Below are positions 32,963 through 40,619 of a stretch of DNA of 59,997 nt, piece after piece. Each line of letters opens with the position of its first letter. Within the stretch, counting starts at the first letter, position 1. Source of the DNA: JBDSKH01 sp035495435. GTDB taxonomy: Bacteria; Actinomycetota; Actinomycetes; Actinomycetales; Microbacteriaceae. The stretch lies in NCBI GenBank assembly GCA_035495435.1, contig DATJFV010000012.1, forward strand, positions 1-59,997, read 5' to 3'. The notes under the pieces were generated by a model, which saw only the letters and a list, made by a program, of their open reading frames with translations, was not told the DNA's origin and did no database searches. Both the position numbers and the translations under genes were made by a program.

Positions 32963-34063
32963 CTAGGCGTGCAGCTTGCTGAGTGTCGCCACCACCTGGC
33001 GGGCGATGGTGCGGCCGGCGCGGTTGGCGCCGATGGTGGATGCGGTGGGCCCGTACCCGGCGAAGAACACGCGCTGATTGCGCCACGACGCCCCCGACCC
33101 GACGGTGACGCCGCCCGCCTTCTCGCGCAGCTTCAGCGGGGCGAGGTGGCGCAGCTCGGGCCGGAAACCGGTCGCCCAGATGATCGCGTCGGCGTGCTGG
33201 AAGGCGCCGTTGCTCCAGCGGATGCCCTCCGGCTCGATCGACGAGAACATCGGGATCACCGACAGCAGACCCCGGTCGATGGCGGCCTGGATGCGGCGGC
33301 TGCGCGGCACTCCGGTGGTCGACACGATCGAGGGCAGGGCCCGCCCCTCGCGAGCTGCTTCATCCTGGAGCGCCACCGCGTTGACGCCCGACTCGATGTT
33401 GAGTTCCTGATCTTCGAGGAACTCGATGGGGCGGCGCGCCACCCAGGTGAGGCTGTTCGGGACGCCCTCGAGCTCCATGAGGAACCCGATGGCGCTGGTG
33501 CCGCCGCCGACCACCACCACGTCGCGACCGCGGAACTCCTCGGCGTCGACATAGTCGATGGTGTGCAGGTGGCGGCCACGGAAGCTGTTCATGCCCGGAT
33601 ACCACGGAATGAACGGGGCGCCCCAGGTGCCGGTCGCGTTGACGATGATCTCGGAGGTCACCTGCCGGGGGCCGTGCTCGCCGGTGAAGTCGACGGTGAA
33701 GCCGTCGAGCTGCTGGGTGACCTTCGTCACGTCGACCGGACGGACCACCTTCAGGTCGAAGTGCTCCTCGTAGCGCGCGTAATACTCGGCGACCACCTGT
33801 TTGGCGGGCAGCTGCCGGTCGGCGGTGTCGAAGCTGATGCCGAGCTCATCCATACCCGGCAGGTCGTTGACGCGGTGCGCATAGCCGAGCCGGAGGGCTT
33901 CCCAGCGATGCTGCCAGGCACCCCCGGTGCCGGGCCCTCGGTCCAGCAGCACGAAGTCGTTGCCGGGGTCGAGGCCCAGGCGCCGCAGGTAGAATCCCAC
34001 CGACAGGCCGGCCTGACCGGCACCGATCACGACGACAGACGTGTCGGTCGTGCGGTCAGTCAC
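32963..34063 (-). CDS. FAD/NAD(P)-dependent flavin monooxygenase-like oxidoreductase
   Basis: A 366-residue two-dinucleotide-fold flavoprotein. The FAD motif is VVVIGAGQAGLSVGFYLRR near residue 10, followed by GGAWQHRWEALRL; the NADPH motif is VVVVGGGTSAIGFLMEL near 180, and ATGFRPELRHL near 300 matches the flavin-monooxygenase/YUCCA ATG signature. These enzymes hydroxylate or oxidise small nucleophilic substrates using NADPH and O2. The substrate here is unknown. The GTG start follows TAGCCT by six bases. It is a single-gene unit facing the DUF2510 pair. Size is typical of the short bacterial form (CzcO-like). Confidence 0.9.
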   Translation of the reverse strand: MTDRTTDTSVVVIGAGQAGLSVGFYLRRLGLDPGNDFVLLDRGPGTGGAWQHRWEALRLGYAHRVNDLPGMDELGISFDTADRQLPAKQVVAEYYARYEEHFDLKVVRPVDVTKVTQQLDGFTVDFTGEHGPRQVTSEIIVNATGTWGAPFIPWYPGMNSFRGRHLHTIDYVDAEEFRGRDVVVVGGGTSAIGFLMELEGVPNSLTWVARRPIEFLEDQELNIESGVNAVALQDEAAREGRALPSIVSTTGVPRSRRIQAAIDRGLLSVIPMFSSIEPEGIRWSNGAFQHADAIIWATGFRPELRHLAPLKLREKAGGVTVGSGASWRNQRVFFAGYGPTASTIGANRAGRTIARQVVATLSKLHA

Positions 34064-34069
34064 CGCACA

Positions 34070-34075
34070 AGGCTA
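34070..34075 (-). promoter_or_regulatory. -10 hexamer TAGCCT for leaderless flavoprotein gene
   Basis: TAGCCT on the minus strand, six bases (TGTGCG), then the GTG at 34063. Confidence 0.5.
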
Positions 34076-34080
34076 CCGGG

Positions 34081-34107
34081 CTGCCCGGGTGATAGACTTT
34101 CGGGCAG
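34081..34107. promoter_or_regulatory. Hairpin CTGCCCG/CGGGCAG upstream of the DUF3073 gene
   Basis: Perfect 7-bp arms at 34081-34087 and 34101-34107. TAGACT at 34093-34098 in the loop could be the -10 of the DUF3073 gene, so the palindrome may be an operator around the promoter. Seen in sequence; role inferred. Confidence 0.35.
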
Positions 34108-34142
34108 TCTTTATCGTTCCTGAGTTCACGAGGGGGTCACGC

Positions 34143-34349
34143 ATGGGGCGCGGCCGTCAGAAGGCGAAGCACACCAAGGTCGCACGCGACCTCAAGTACT
34201 TCAGCCCCGACACGAACTACAGCGCACTCGAGCAGGAACTGGCGGGAAACCCGCGCCTGGACGAGGACCTCAGCAAGTGGCCGGAGTACGCCGCGGTCGA
34301 TGTCGACGACGAGGACGACGGCCTCGACGCTGACGCCAAGACCGCGTAG
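34143..34349 (+). CDS. DUF3073 domain-containing protein
   Basis: A 68-residue protein of the actinobacterial DUF3073 family. It has the conserved opening MGRGRQKAKHTKVARDLKYF, then SPDTNYSALEQEL, and a very acidic tail (DVDDEDDGLDADAK). The basic head and acidic tail suggest RNA or ribosome contact, but no function is established. It sits next to purM, a gene order seen widely in actinobacteria. An AGGGGG ribosome-binding site lies about 8 bases upstream of the ATG. The gene converges on purM with six bases between stops. Confidence 0.93.
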   Translation: MGRGRQKAKHTKVARDLKYFSPDTNYSALEQELAGNPRLDEDLSKWPEYAAVDVDDEDDGLDADAKTA

Positions 34350-34355
34350 CGCTGG

Positions 34356-35450
34356 TCACCCGGCGTAGGCGCCCACCAGGCGCACGGCGCCCCCGTCGAC
34401 ACCCTTCGCGCCCTGCTCGAAACCGTCGAGATCGCGCTCCCCGACGGTGACGCGACCCGCGACCCAGGCCGGCAGCCCCGCCGACGTCAGCGAATGGGTG
34501 ACGGCGCTCGCCGCATCCTGACTCACCACCGCGAGCATGCCGACGCCCAGGTTCCAGGTGCCCTCGGTCTGCTCCAGCGACAACTCGCCCCAGTCCGCGA
34601 GGACACGGAACACCGATTGCGGGTTCCAGGTCGAGCGGTCGAGTTCGACCCACGCGCCACGCGGAAGCACCCGCGCCAGGTTCGCCGCGATCCCGCCGCC
34701 CGTCACGTGACTCAGCGCGTGCACCGCACCGGGCAAGCCGTCCAGCAGGCTCAGCACGGGGGCGGTGTACAGCCGGGTCGGCTCGAGCAGCGCGGCACCG
34801 ACCGGGCCGCCGAACTCGTCCGCATGGTCGGTCAGTGCCAGGCCGCGGCGGGTGATGATGCGGCGCACCAGCGAGAAACCGTTGCTGTGCAATCCGCTCG
34901 ACGCGATCGCGACCACCACGTCGCCGTGCTGCACGCGCTCGGGGCCGAGCACCGCATCCGCCTCGACCGCGCCGACCGCAGCGCCCGCGACGTCGTAATC
35001 GTCGACGGCCATCAGACCCGGATGCTCGGCGGTCTCGCCGCCGACGAGCGCCGTGCCGGTCTCGGCGCACGCCCGCGCGATGCCCTCGACGATGGCGGCG
35101 ATGCGCTCGGGGTGCACCTTGCCGCAGGCGATGTAGTCGGTCATGAACAGGGGTCGGGCGCCGACCACCACGATGTCGTCGACGACCATGCCGACCAGAT
35201 CCTGGCCGATCGTGTCGTGGGTGTCGAGGGCGATCGCGATCGCGATCTTGGTGCCCACGCCATCCGTGCTGGTCGCCAGCAGCGGGCGGCGGAAGTCGCG
35301 CAACGCGCTGACGTCGAACAGTCCGGCAAAACCGCCCACACCGCCGAGCACCTCGGGCCCCTGCGTGCGGGCGACAGCCGCTTTCATCAACTCGACCGCG
35401 CGGTCACCCGCGGCGGTGTCGACGCCGGCCTGGGCGTAGGGCTCGCTCAC
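34356..35450 (-). CDS. purM: Phosphoribosylformylglycinamidine cyclo-ligase (AIR synthetase)
   Basis: A 364-residue enzyme that closes the imidazole ring, turning FGAM into AIR with ATP in purine synthesis. Signatures are SEPYAQAGVDTAAGDRAVELM at the start, LLATSTDGVGTKI near residue 58, VGMVVDDIVVVGARPLFM, LVGGETAEHPG and ALSHVTGGGIAANLARVLP. Length is normal for the family. The GTG start lies six bases after TACGCT. It diverges from purF, so the two early-pathway genes share a 161-base control region with a hairpin at 35563-35580. The other pur genes are downstream on the opposite strand. Confidence 0.97.
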   Translation of the reverse strand: MSEPYAQAGVDTAAGDRAVELMKAAVARTQGPEVLGGVGGFAGLFDVSALRDFRRPLLATSTDGVGTKIAIAIALDTHDTIGQDLVGMVVDDIVVVGARPLFMTDYIACGKVHPERIAAIVEGIARACAETGTALVGGETAEHPGLMAVDDYDVAGAAVGAVEADAVLGPERVQHGDVVVAIASSGLHSNGFSLVRRIITRRGLALTDHADEFGGPVGAALLEPTRLYTAPVLSLLDGLPGAVHALSHVTGGGIAANLARVLPRGAWVELDRSTWNPQSVFRVLADWGELSLEQTEGTWNLGVGMLAVVSQDAASAVTHSLTSAGLPAWVAGRVTVGERDLDGFEQGAKGVDGGAVRLVGAYAG

Positions 35451-35456
35451 CCGTCC

Positions 35457-35462
35457 AGCGTA
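35457..35462 (-). promoter_or_regulatory. -10 hexamer TACGCT for leaderless purM
   Basis: TACGCT on the minus strand, six bases (GGACGG), then the purM GTG at 35450. Confidence 0.5.
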
Positions 35463-35562
35463 TCGAGCCCGGCGGTGCGCCCACGTCGTGCCGGAATCCG
35501 CGCACGGCCGCGAGTTCGCCCGTGGGACAAGCGGCGCGAAGTTTCCATATGGGACACTGGAA

Positions 35563-35580
35563 CGCACCCGGTCGGGTGCG
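35563..35580 (+). promoter_or_regulatory. Hairpin in the purF leader
   Basis: CGCACCC (35563-35569) pairs with GGGTGCG (35574-35580) around a four-base loop, 31 bases upstream of the purF ATG. It may affect purF translation or attenuation. No poly-U follows and no known riboswitch pattern was recognised. Confidence 0.35.
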
Positions 35581-35611
35581 ACTCCCCGAGACTTACGGAG
35601 TTCCTCCCGCA

Positions 35612-37069
35612 ATGTGCGGCATCGTCGGCATCGTCTCCTCGAGCCCCGTCAACCAGCAGGTGTACGACGCGCTGGGTCTGCTGCAGCACCGCGGACAGGA
35701 CTCGACGGGTATCGCGACGAGCGACGGCTCGATCATCCACATGCAGAAGGCCCGCGGTCAGGTGCGTGAGGCGTACCGCACCCGCGACATGCGCAGCCTG
35801 CTCGGCACCATGGGGCTCGGCCACGTGCGGTACACGACGCGCGGCGACGCCCGCAAAGAGCAGGAGTCGCAGCCGTTCTACGTGAACGCCCCCTACGGCA
35901 TCGTGCTGGTGCACAACGGCAACCTGACCAACACGCGCGAGCTGACCGATCAGCTGTTCCACATCGACCGGCGGCACCTCAACACCGACTCCGACACCGA
36001 GCTGCTGGTCAACGTGCTCGCGCACGAGCTGCAGCAGCAGGTGCGCGGCACCGACCTCGACCCCGACCAGGTGTTCGACGCGATCACCACCCTGCATGAG
36101 CGGGTCGAGGGCTCGTACGCCGCCATCGCCCTGATCGCCGGACACGGTCTGCTGGCGTTCCGTGACCCCTTCGGCATCCGCCCCCTGGTGCTCGGGCGTC
36201 GTTCGGCCGGCCTGGTCGGCGAGGAGTGGATCGTCGCCAGCGAATCCCTGGTTCTGGAGTCGGCCGGCTACGAGCTGGTTCGGGATGTCGCGCCCGGTGA
36301 GGCGATCTTCATCGCCCGCAACGGAGAGATGTTCTCGCGGCAGTGCGCACGCGATCCGCGGCTCATCCCATGCTCATTCGAGTACGTCTACCTGGCCCGC
36401 CCCGACTCGGTGATGAACGGCATCTCGGTCTATGAGGCGCGCCTGCGACTGGGGGACCGGCTCGCCGACACCATCGCCCAGTACACCCCGTCGGGGGCGA
36501 TCGACGTGGTCATGCCGATCCCCGACTCGTCTCGCCCCGCCGCGATGCAGGTGGCGCAGAAGCTCGGCATCGAGTACCGCGAGGGCTTCTACAAGAACCG
36601 CTACGTCGGCCGCACCTTCATCATGCCGGGGCAGGAGCAGCGCCAGCGCAGCGTGAAGCAGAAGCTGAACGCGATGTCGAGCGAGTTCCGCGGCAAGAAC
36701 GTGCTGATCGTGGACGATTCGATCGTGCGGGGAACGACCTCCAAAGAGATCGTCGACATGGCGCGCACCGCAGGTGCCAACTCGGTGACGTTCACGTCCG
36801 CTGCCCCGCCGGTGCGGTATCCGCACGTCTACGGCATCAACATGCCGTCGCGCCGCGAACTGATCGCGTCGGGGCGCAAGATCCCCGAGATCGCCACCGA
36901 GCTGGGCGCCGACTACCTGATCTACCAGGAGGTTGCCGACATGCAGGCGGCGATCCTCGAGGGCTCACCGATCGAGGCGCTGGAGATGAGCTGCTTCACC
37001 GGCGAGTACATCACCGGCACGGTGAGTGACGAGTACCTCGCCTGGGTCGAGGCGAACCAGCTGAGCTGA
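35612..37069 (+). CDS. purF: Amidophosphoribosyltransferase
   Basis: A 485-residue enzyme for the first committed step, PRPP plus glutamine to phosphoribosylamine. It begins MCGIVGIVSS, so removal of Met exposes the catalytic Cys, with no long propeptide. The glutaminase half shows LQHRGQDSTGIAT and VHNGNLTN; the transferase half has the PRPP loop VLIVDDSIVRGTTSKEIV near residue 370 and GINMPSRRELIA. Cysteines in LIPCSFEYVY and MSCFTGEY suit the Fe-S-containing Bacillus-type enzyme, though not all four ligands were checked. GGAG lies about 11 bases before the ATG. An in-frame GTG at 35576 could add a 12-residue propeptide. Confidence 0.97.
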   Translation: MCGIVGIVSSSPVNQQVYDALGLLQHRGQDSTGIATSDGSIIHMQKARGQVREAYRTRDMRSLLGTMGLGHVRYTTRGDARKEQESQPFYVNAPYGIVLVHNGNLTNTRELTDQLFHIDRRHLNTDSDTELLVNVLAHELQQQVRGTDLDPDQVFDAITTLHERVEGSYAAIALIAGHGLLAFRDPFGIRPLVLGRRSAGLVGEEWIVASESLVLESAGYELVRDVAPGEAIFIARNGEMFSRQCARDPRLIPCSFEYVYLARPDSVMNGISVYEARLRLGDRLADTIAQYTPSGAIDVVMPIPDSSRPAAMQVAQKLGIEYREGFYKNRYVGRTFIMPGQEQRQRSVKQKLNAMSSEFRGKNVLIVDDSIVRGTTSKEIVDMARTAGANSVTFTSAAPPVRYPHVYGINMPSRRELIASGRKIPEIATELGADYLIYQEVADMQAAILEGSPIEALEMSCFTGEYITGTVSDEYLAWVEANQLS

Positions 37070-37106
37070 GGCTTGCGGGGCGCGCGCTGCGGCGGTGGCG
37101 CGTGCG

Positions 37107-37180
37107 GCACTCGGCGCACTCGTGGAACTCGGCGCACTCGGCGCACTCGGCGCACTCGCGGCACTCGGCGCACTCGTGGA
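37107..37180. repeat. Tandem array of ~9-bp units (GGCGCACTC)
   Basis: Between purF and the first palindromic element, a 9-bp unit close to GGCGCACTC repeats about eight times with small changes. The larger phrase GCACTCGGCGCACTCGTGGA appears at both ends of the array (starting near 37108 and near 37161). Such arrays arise by slippage and vary between strains. The array leads straight into copy A of the palindromic element. Confidence 0.8.
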
Positions 37181-37252
37181 TGAGGAACCTCAGCGCGACA
37201 CGCCGCACGTGCTCCCGTGGCCGCGGCGTCGCGGGATTCTCCTCATCCGCGC
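37176..37252. repeat. Palindromic element, copy A
   Basis: Outer arms GGATGAGGA (37178-37186) and TCCTCATCC (37240-37248), with inner arms GCGACACGCCG and CGGCGTCGC. It is nearly identical to copy B over the right-hand 65 bases, but lacks the GT in the inner arm that copy B has. A lone left half (CGGACGAGGAACC, about 37298-37312) lies between copies A and B. Both copies are in the gap after purF. Confidence 0.9.
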
Positions 37253-37323
37253 ACGGTGGGGGTGCGGTTGTACGGGTGCGTCGGCCCGGGCGCGCGTCGC
37301 GGACGAGGAACCCCGGCGCACTC

Positions 37324-37400
37324 GCGGATGAGGAACCTCGGCGCGACACGCCGCACGTGCTCCCGTGGCCACGGCGTGTCGCGGGATTCTCCTCATCCGC
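37324..37400. repeat. Palindromic element, copy B (best-preserved)
   Basis: Outer arms GCGGATGAGGA (37324-37334) and TCCTCATCCGC (37390-37400). The inner arms GCGACACGCCG (37342-37352) and CGGCGTGTCGC (37372-37382) are a perfect 11-bp match. Folding gives a stem, an internal loop and a second stem. The flanking GCACGGTGG also follows copy A, so the duplicated unit is longer than the palindrome. The 415-base gap after purF holds only these repeats and no gene. Confidence 0.92.
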
Positions 37401-37484
37401 GCACGGTGGAGCGGGGGTGGGCTCCGGCGTGCGGGTGGGTTGACTCAGGGCGGGTGGGGTTGAGTCCGCGCGCGGGATGGCCGG

Positions 37485-37787
37485 CTAGCTCTGCTCCGGG
37501 TCGCCGGAGTCCTCCCCGGCATCCCCCACGACTTCGCGTTCGGCGGTCACGGTGCGCGCCCGTGCGATCGAGACCCGGTCGATGATCAGCCCGACCGTCG
37601 CGCCGAGCACCACGCCGGCCGGAATGCCGAACAGCAGGAAGTATCCGAACGAGGCGACGAACCCGACGTTGGGGTCGGCAGGGTAGAGCGATGTGAGGAC
37701 CAGCGTGACCAGGAACCCGACGAACGCCCCGATCACGAGGAACACCGGCAGCTTCGGCGCCCGGCGGATCCTGACCTTCTCGCTCAC
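37485..37787 (-). CDS. Small two-pass membrane protein
   Basis: About 100 residues with two membrane helices (LPVFLVIGAFVGFLVTLVL and FASFGYFLLFGIPAGVVLGATVGLI region), a basic N-terminus (EKVRIRRAPK) and a charged C-terminal tail (RARTVTAEREVV ... EDSGDPEQS). I do not recognise a named family; small proteins of this type occur next to the SCP-like gene in actinobacterial pur regions. The GTG at 37787 overlaps the stop of the upstream gene (GTGA), so it belongs to the YciI/SCP/membrane-protein operon. A second GTG three codons upstream is also possible. Confidence 0.75.
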   Translation of the reverse strand: MSEKVRIRRAPKLPVFLVIGAFVGFLVTLVLTSLYPADPNVGFVASFGYFLLFGIPAGVVLGATVGLIIDRVSIARARTVTAEREVVGDAGEDSGDPEQS

Positions 37788-38125
37788 GCCTCCCACGGTA
37801 CAGGCAGGTGATCGCGCAGGTCGGCGCGGGTCCCGGATGCGGTGACCCGCGCATCCGCGATCGCCTCGTCCCAGCGCATCGCCCCGGTGGCCAGCGCGAT
37901 CCAGGTGTGCGCGTCCATCTCGACGACGTTCGGAGGGGTGCCGCGGGTGTGCCGCGGGCCCTCGACGACCTGCACCGCCCCGTAGGGGGGCACGCGCACT
38001 TCGAGGGTGTTGCCCGGCGCCTGGTCCTCCAGCACCTGCAGCAGGTAGCGCACCGCGAGCGCCGGGTCGTCGCCGCTGCGCACCGCGTGGGCGCCTAGTC
38101 GAGGATCGATTCGACGACGCGCCAT
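37784..38125 (-). CDS. Sterol-carrier-family-like protein
   Basis: A 113-residue protein matching the actinobacterial sterol carrier (SCP-2-like) family near purF/purD. The run is RIDPRLGAHAV, then LAVRYLLQVLEDQAPGNTLEV, VPPYGAVQVVEGPRHTRGTPPNVVEMD and TWIALATGAMRWDEAI. The segment HTRGTPPNVVE is highly characteristic. The fold is a small lipid-binding alpha/beta module like the C-terminal part of mycothiol-dependent enzymes (MDMPI-type). No catalytic role is known. Its 5' end overlaps the YciI-like gene by 31 bases, and its stop overlaps the next gene, so the three are one operon. Confidence 0.85.
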   Translation of the reverse strand: MARRRIDPRLGAHAVRSGDDPALAVRYLLQVLEDQAPGNTLEVRVPPYGAVQVVEGPRHTRGTPPNVVEMDAHTWIALATGAMRWDEAIADARVTASGTRADLRDHLPVPWEA

Positions 38126-38406
38126 GGCACGATCTCCACCTCGAGGTATCCGCCCGCCACCGCCGGGTCGGTCTCGCGGGCCAGACGGGTGATCTCCGCG
38201 GTGGCGACGCCGCGCACCACCGTCTGCCCGGCGCCCTCGCGACCGGGGAGCGGCCCCGCGGCGACGAAGTATCCTGCGTCGCGCAGCGCAGCGTGGAACC
38301 CGCGATGACCGGGGAACCAGTCAGCCTGGAAGAAGGGCACCGCCGGGTCGGCGTTCGCGCCCGGCGTGTGGATCAGCAGATGCCACAGCCCGTCCGCCTC
38401 GGTCAT
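38095..38406 (-). CDS. YciI-family protein
   Basis: A 103-residue YciI-like (DUF1330/muconolactone-type ferredoxin-like) domain protein. Typical are WHLLIHTPGAN at the start, DWFPGHRGFHAALRDAGYF, VAAGPLPG and the closing GGYLEVEIVPWRVVESI. YciI proteins are small dimers with a conserved His-Asp pair; their substrates are mostly unknown. The ATG is six bases after TAGCGT on the minus strand. It diverges from purD, whose -10 lies only nine bases away, so the two promoters probably interfere with each other. It heads the YciI/SCP/membrane operon. Confidence 0.85.
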   Translation of the reverse strand: MTEADGLWHLLIHTPGANADPAVPFFQADWFPGHRGFHAALRDAGYFVAAGPLPGREGAGQTVVRGVATAEITRLARETDPAVAGGYLEVEIVPWRVVESILD

Positions 38407-38412
38407 GAGGCC

Positions 38413-38418
38413 ACGCTA
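38413..38418 (-). promoter_or_regulatory. -10 hexamer TAGCGT for leaderless YciI-like gene
   Basis: TAGCGT on the minus strand, six bases (GGCCTC), then the ATG at 38406. It is back to back with the purD -10 at 38427. Confidence 0.5.
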
Positions 38419-38426
38419 GCCGCAGG

Positions 38427-38432
38427 TAGCCT
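38427..38432 (+). promoter_or_regulatory. -10 hexamer TAGCCT for leaderless purD
   Basis: TAGCCT, six bases (GGTGCG), then the purD GTG at 38439. Confidence 0.55.
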
Positions 38433-38438
38433 GGTGCG

Positions 38439-39692
38439 GTGAGAATCCTCGTGCTCGGTTCCGGAGCGCGCGAGCACGCCATCGTCACCGCGCTGCTGGC
38501 CGAGGAGGCGGGTCATCAGATCGTCGCCGCGCCGGGCAACGCGGGGCTGGCGGCCGTGGTCGAGACGGTCGCGCTCGACCCGTCGAACGGCGCCGTCGTC
38601 GCGCAGTACGCCACCGACAACGCCATCGAGTTGGTGGTGATCGGCCCCGAGGCACCGCTCGTCGCGGGTGTTGCGGATGCGGTGCGTGCGGCCGGCATTC
38701 CGGCTTTCGGCCCCGGCAAGGCGGCTGCGGCACTCGAAGGATCGAAGGCCTTCGCGAAGCGGATCATGGACGCCGCGCACGTGCCCACCGGTCGTGCCGT
38801 GCGTGCCACCACCATCGACGAGGTCGCCGCAGCGCTCGACGAGTTGGGCGCCCCGCACGTGGTGAAGGCCGACGGCCTGGCGGCCGGCAAGGGTGTGATC
38901 GTCACCGACGATCGCGACGCGGCGCTGGCGCACGCCGAGCACTACCTGCAGCAGGGCCCGGTGCTCGTCGAGGAGTACCTGGCGGGGCAGGAGATCTCGC
39001 TGTTCTTCCTCGCCGACGGGCACGACGTGCTGCCGCTCAGCCCCGCCCAGGATTACAAGCGGGTCGGCGACGGCGACACCGGGCCGAACACCGGGGGCAT
39101 GGGCGCGTATTCGCCGTTGCCGTGGCTCGGCGACGAGGCGGCCTTCGTCGAGGAGGTGCTCGACACGATCGCCCGGCCCACGGTGCGGGCACTCGAGGCG
39201 GAGGGCACCCCGTTCATCGGCCTGCTGTACTGCGGCCTGATCGTGACCGACGCCGGCATCCGCGTCATCGAGTTCAATGCGCGCTTCGGCGACCCCGAAA
39301 CCCAGGTGGTGCTGCCGCGTCTCGAGACGCCGCTGTCGGGGCTGCTGCTCGCGGCGGCGACGGGCGGGCTGGGGCGGCTGCCGTTCCCGACGTTCTCGTC
39401 CGACGCCGCCGTCATCGTGGTGCTGGCCAGCGAGGGCTACCCCGACGAGCCGGTGACCGGTCGAGTGATCCGGGGGCTGGACGCCGCGGCCGAGGTTCCC
39501 GGTGTGACGATCGCCCACGCGGCAACCGCCCTCGTCGACGGCGAGTACGTCGCCACCGGGGGCCGCGTGCTCGGCGTCGTCGCGCGCGGGGCCGACATGG
39601 CCTCCGCCCGCGAGACGGCCTACCGCGCCATCGCGCGCATCGAGCTCGAGGGCTCCTTCTATCGCACCGATATCGCCGAGAGGGCACTGTGA
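38439..39692 (+). CDS. purD: Phosphoribosylamine-glycine ligase (GAR synthetase)
   Basis: A 417-residue ATP-grasp enzyme that joins glycine to phosphoribosylamine. Signatures include RILVLGSGAREHAIVTALL at the N-terminus, IGPEAPLVAGVADAVRA, VVKADGLAAGKGVIVTDD (ATP-binding), DGHDVLPLSPAQDYKRVGDGD, TGGMGAYSP and IEFNARFGDPETQVVLPRL. Length and motif order are standard for PurD. It starts with GTG and no ribosome-binding site; a TAGCCT -10 six bases upstream predicts a leaderless message. The TGA overlaps the purC ATG (TGATG), so purD and purC are translated together. Confidence 0.98.
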   Translation: MRILVLGSGAREHAIVTALLAEEAGHQIVAAPGNAGLAAVVETVALDPSNGAVVAQYATDNAIELVVIGPEAPLVAGVADAVRAAGIPAFGPGKAAAALEGSKAFAKRIMDAAHVPTGRAVRATTIDEVAAALDELGAPHVVKADGLAAGKGVIVTDDRDAALAHAEHYLQQGPVLVEEYLAGQEISLFFLADGHDVLPLSPAQDYKRVGDGDTGPNTGGMGAYSPLPWLGDEAAFVEEVLDTIARPTVRALEAEGTPFIGLLYCGLIVTDAGIRVIEFNARFGDPETQVVLPRLETPLSGLLLAAATGGLGRLPFPTFSSDAAVIVVLASEGYPDEPVTGRVIRGLDAAAEVPGVTIAHAATALVDGEYVATGGRVLGVVARGADMASARETAYRAIARIELEGSFYRTDIAERAL

Positions 39693-40597
39693 TGACTGCG
39701 ATCGAGTCGAACCACCCCACCGACGGCGATCCGCGCATGGCGGCGCTGCGCTGGACCCACGTCTACTCGGGCAAGGTGCGCGACCTGTACACCTCCGAGG
39801 CGGCACCGGGCCGGGTGCTGGTGGTCGCCAGCGACCGGGTCAGCGCGTTCGACCACATCCTCGAACCGGCGATCCCCGGCAAGGGGGCGCTGCTCACCCA
39901 GCTGAGCCTGTGGTGGTTCGCGCGGCTGGGCATGCCCAACCATCTGGCGGCGGCGCACCCGTCGCTCGGCGAGCATCTGCCTCCGGGGATCGCGGAACGC
40001 TCGATGCTGGTGCATGAGCTCGACATGTTCCCGCTCGAGTGCGTGGTGCGGGGGTACCTCACCGGGTCGGGCTGGGCCGAGTACCAGGCGACGCAGAGCG
40101 TCTGCGGGGTGCCGCTGCCCGCGGGGCTGCGCAACGGCGACCGGCTGCCCGAGCCGATCTACACCCCGGCGACCAAGGCGCCGCTCGGCGAGCACGACGA
40201 GAACATCACCTTCGATGAGACCGTCGAGCGGGTCGGCGCTGACGACGCGGCAGCCCTGCGCGACGCCGCCCTGCAGGCGTTCACCACCGCGAGCGCGATG
40301 GCCGAGCAGCGCGGGGTGATTCTGGCCGACACCAAGTTCGAGTTCGGCCGCGACCCCCAGACCGGCGAGATCACCCTGGCCGACGAGGTGCTGACCAGCG
40401 ATTCGAGCCGCTACTGGGACGCCGAGACGTACGCCGCCGGCGGCGAGCATCGCCTGGACAGCTTCGACAAGCAGATCGTGCGCGACTGGCTCGCGGCGAA
40501 CTGGGACCGCACCGGAACCCCGCCGGCTCTCCCGGCGGAGGTGGTCGAGAAGACCGCCGCCCGGTACCGCGAACTGATCGACCGCCTCACGGCGTGA
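39692..40597 (+). CDS. purC: Phosphoribosylaminoimidazole-succinocarboxamide synthase (SAICAR synthetase)
   Basis: A 301-residue enzyme joining aspartate to CAIR with ATP. Family features are WTHVYSGKVRDLYTSEAAPG with the ATP lysine loop, VASDRVSAFDHILEP, MFPLECVVRGYLTGSGWAEY, KAPLGEHDENITFDE and DTKFEFGRDP followed by DEVLTSDSSRYWD. It is the longer type of PurC used by actinobacteria and yeast-like enzymes. The start overlaps the purD stop. A short gap leads to an acetyltransferase gene, and later pathway genes purE, purK and purB are not in the window. Confidence 0.97.
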   Translation: MTAIESNHPTDGDPRMAALRWTHVYSGKVRDLYTSEAAPGRVLVVASDRVSAFDHILEPAIPGKGALLTQLSLWWFARLGMPNHLAAAHPSLGEHLPPGIAERSMLVHELDMFPLECVVRGYLTGSGWAEYQATQSVCGVPLPAGLRNGDRLPEPIYTPATKAPLGEHDENITFDETVERVGADDAAALRDAALQAFTTASAMAEQRGVILADTKFEFGRDPQTGEITLADEVLTSDSSRYWDAETYAAGGEHRLDSFDKQIVRDWLAANWDRTGTPPALPAEVVEKTAARYRELIDRLTA

Positions 40598-40619
40598 CCT
40601 CGTCGGGCGCTGTGACCTC

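Noticed and set aside
37107..37180. Possible CRISPR array
   Set aside because: Units are about 9 bp and contiguous, without spacers of regular length, and no cas genes are present.
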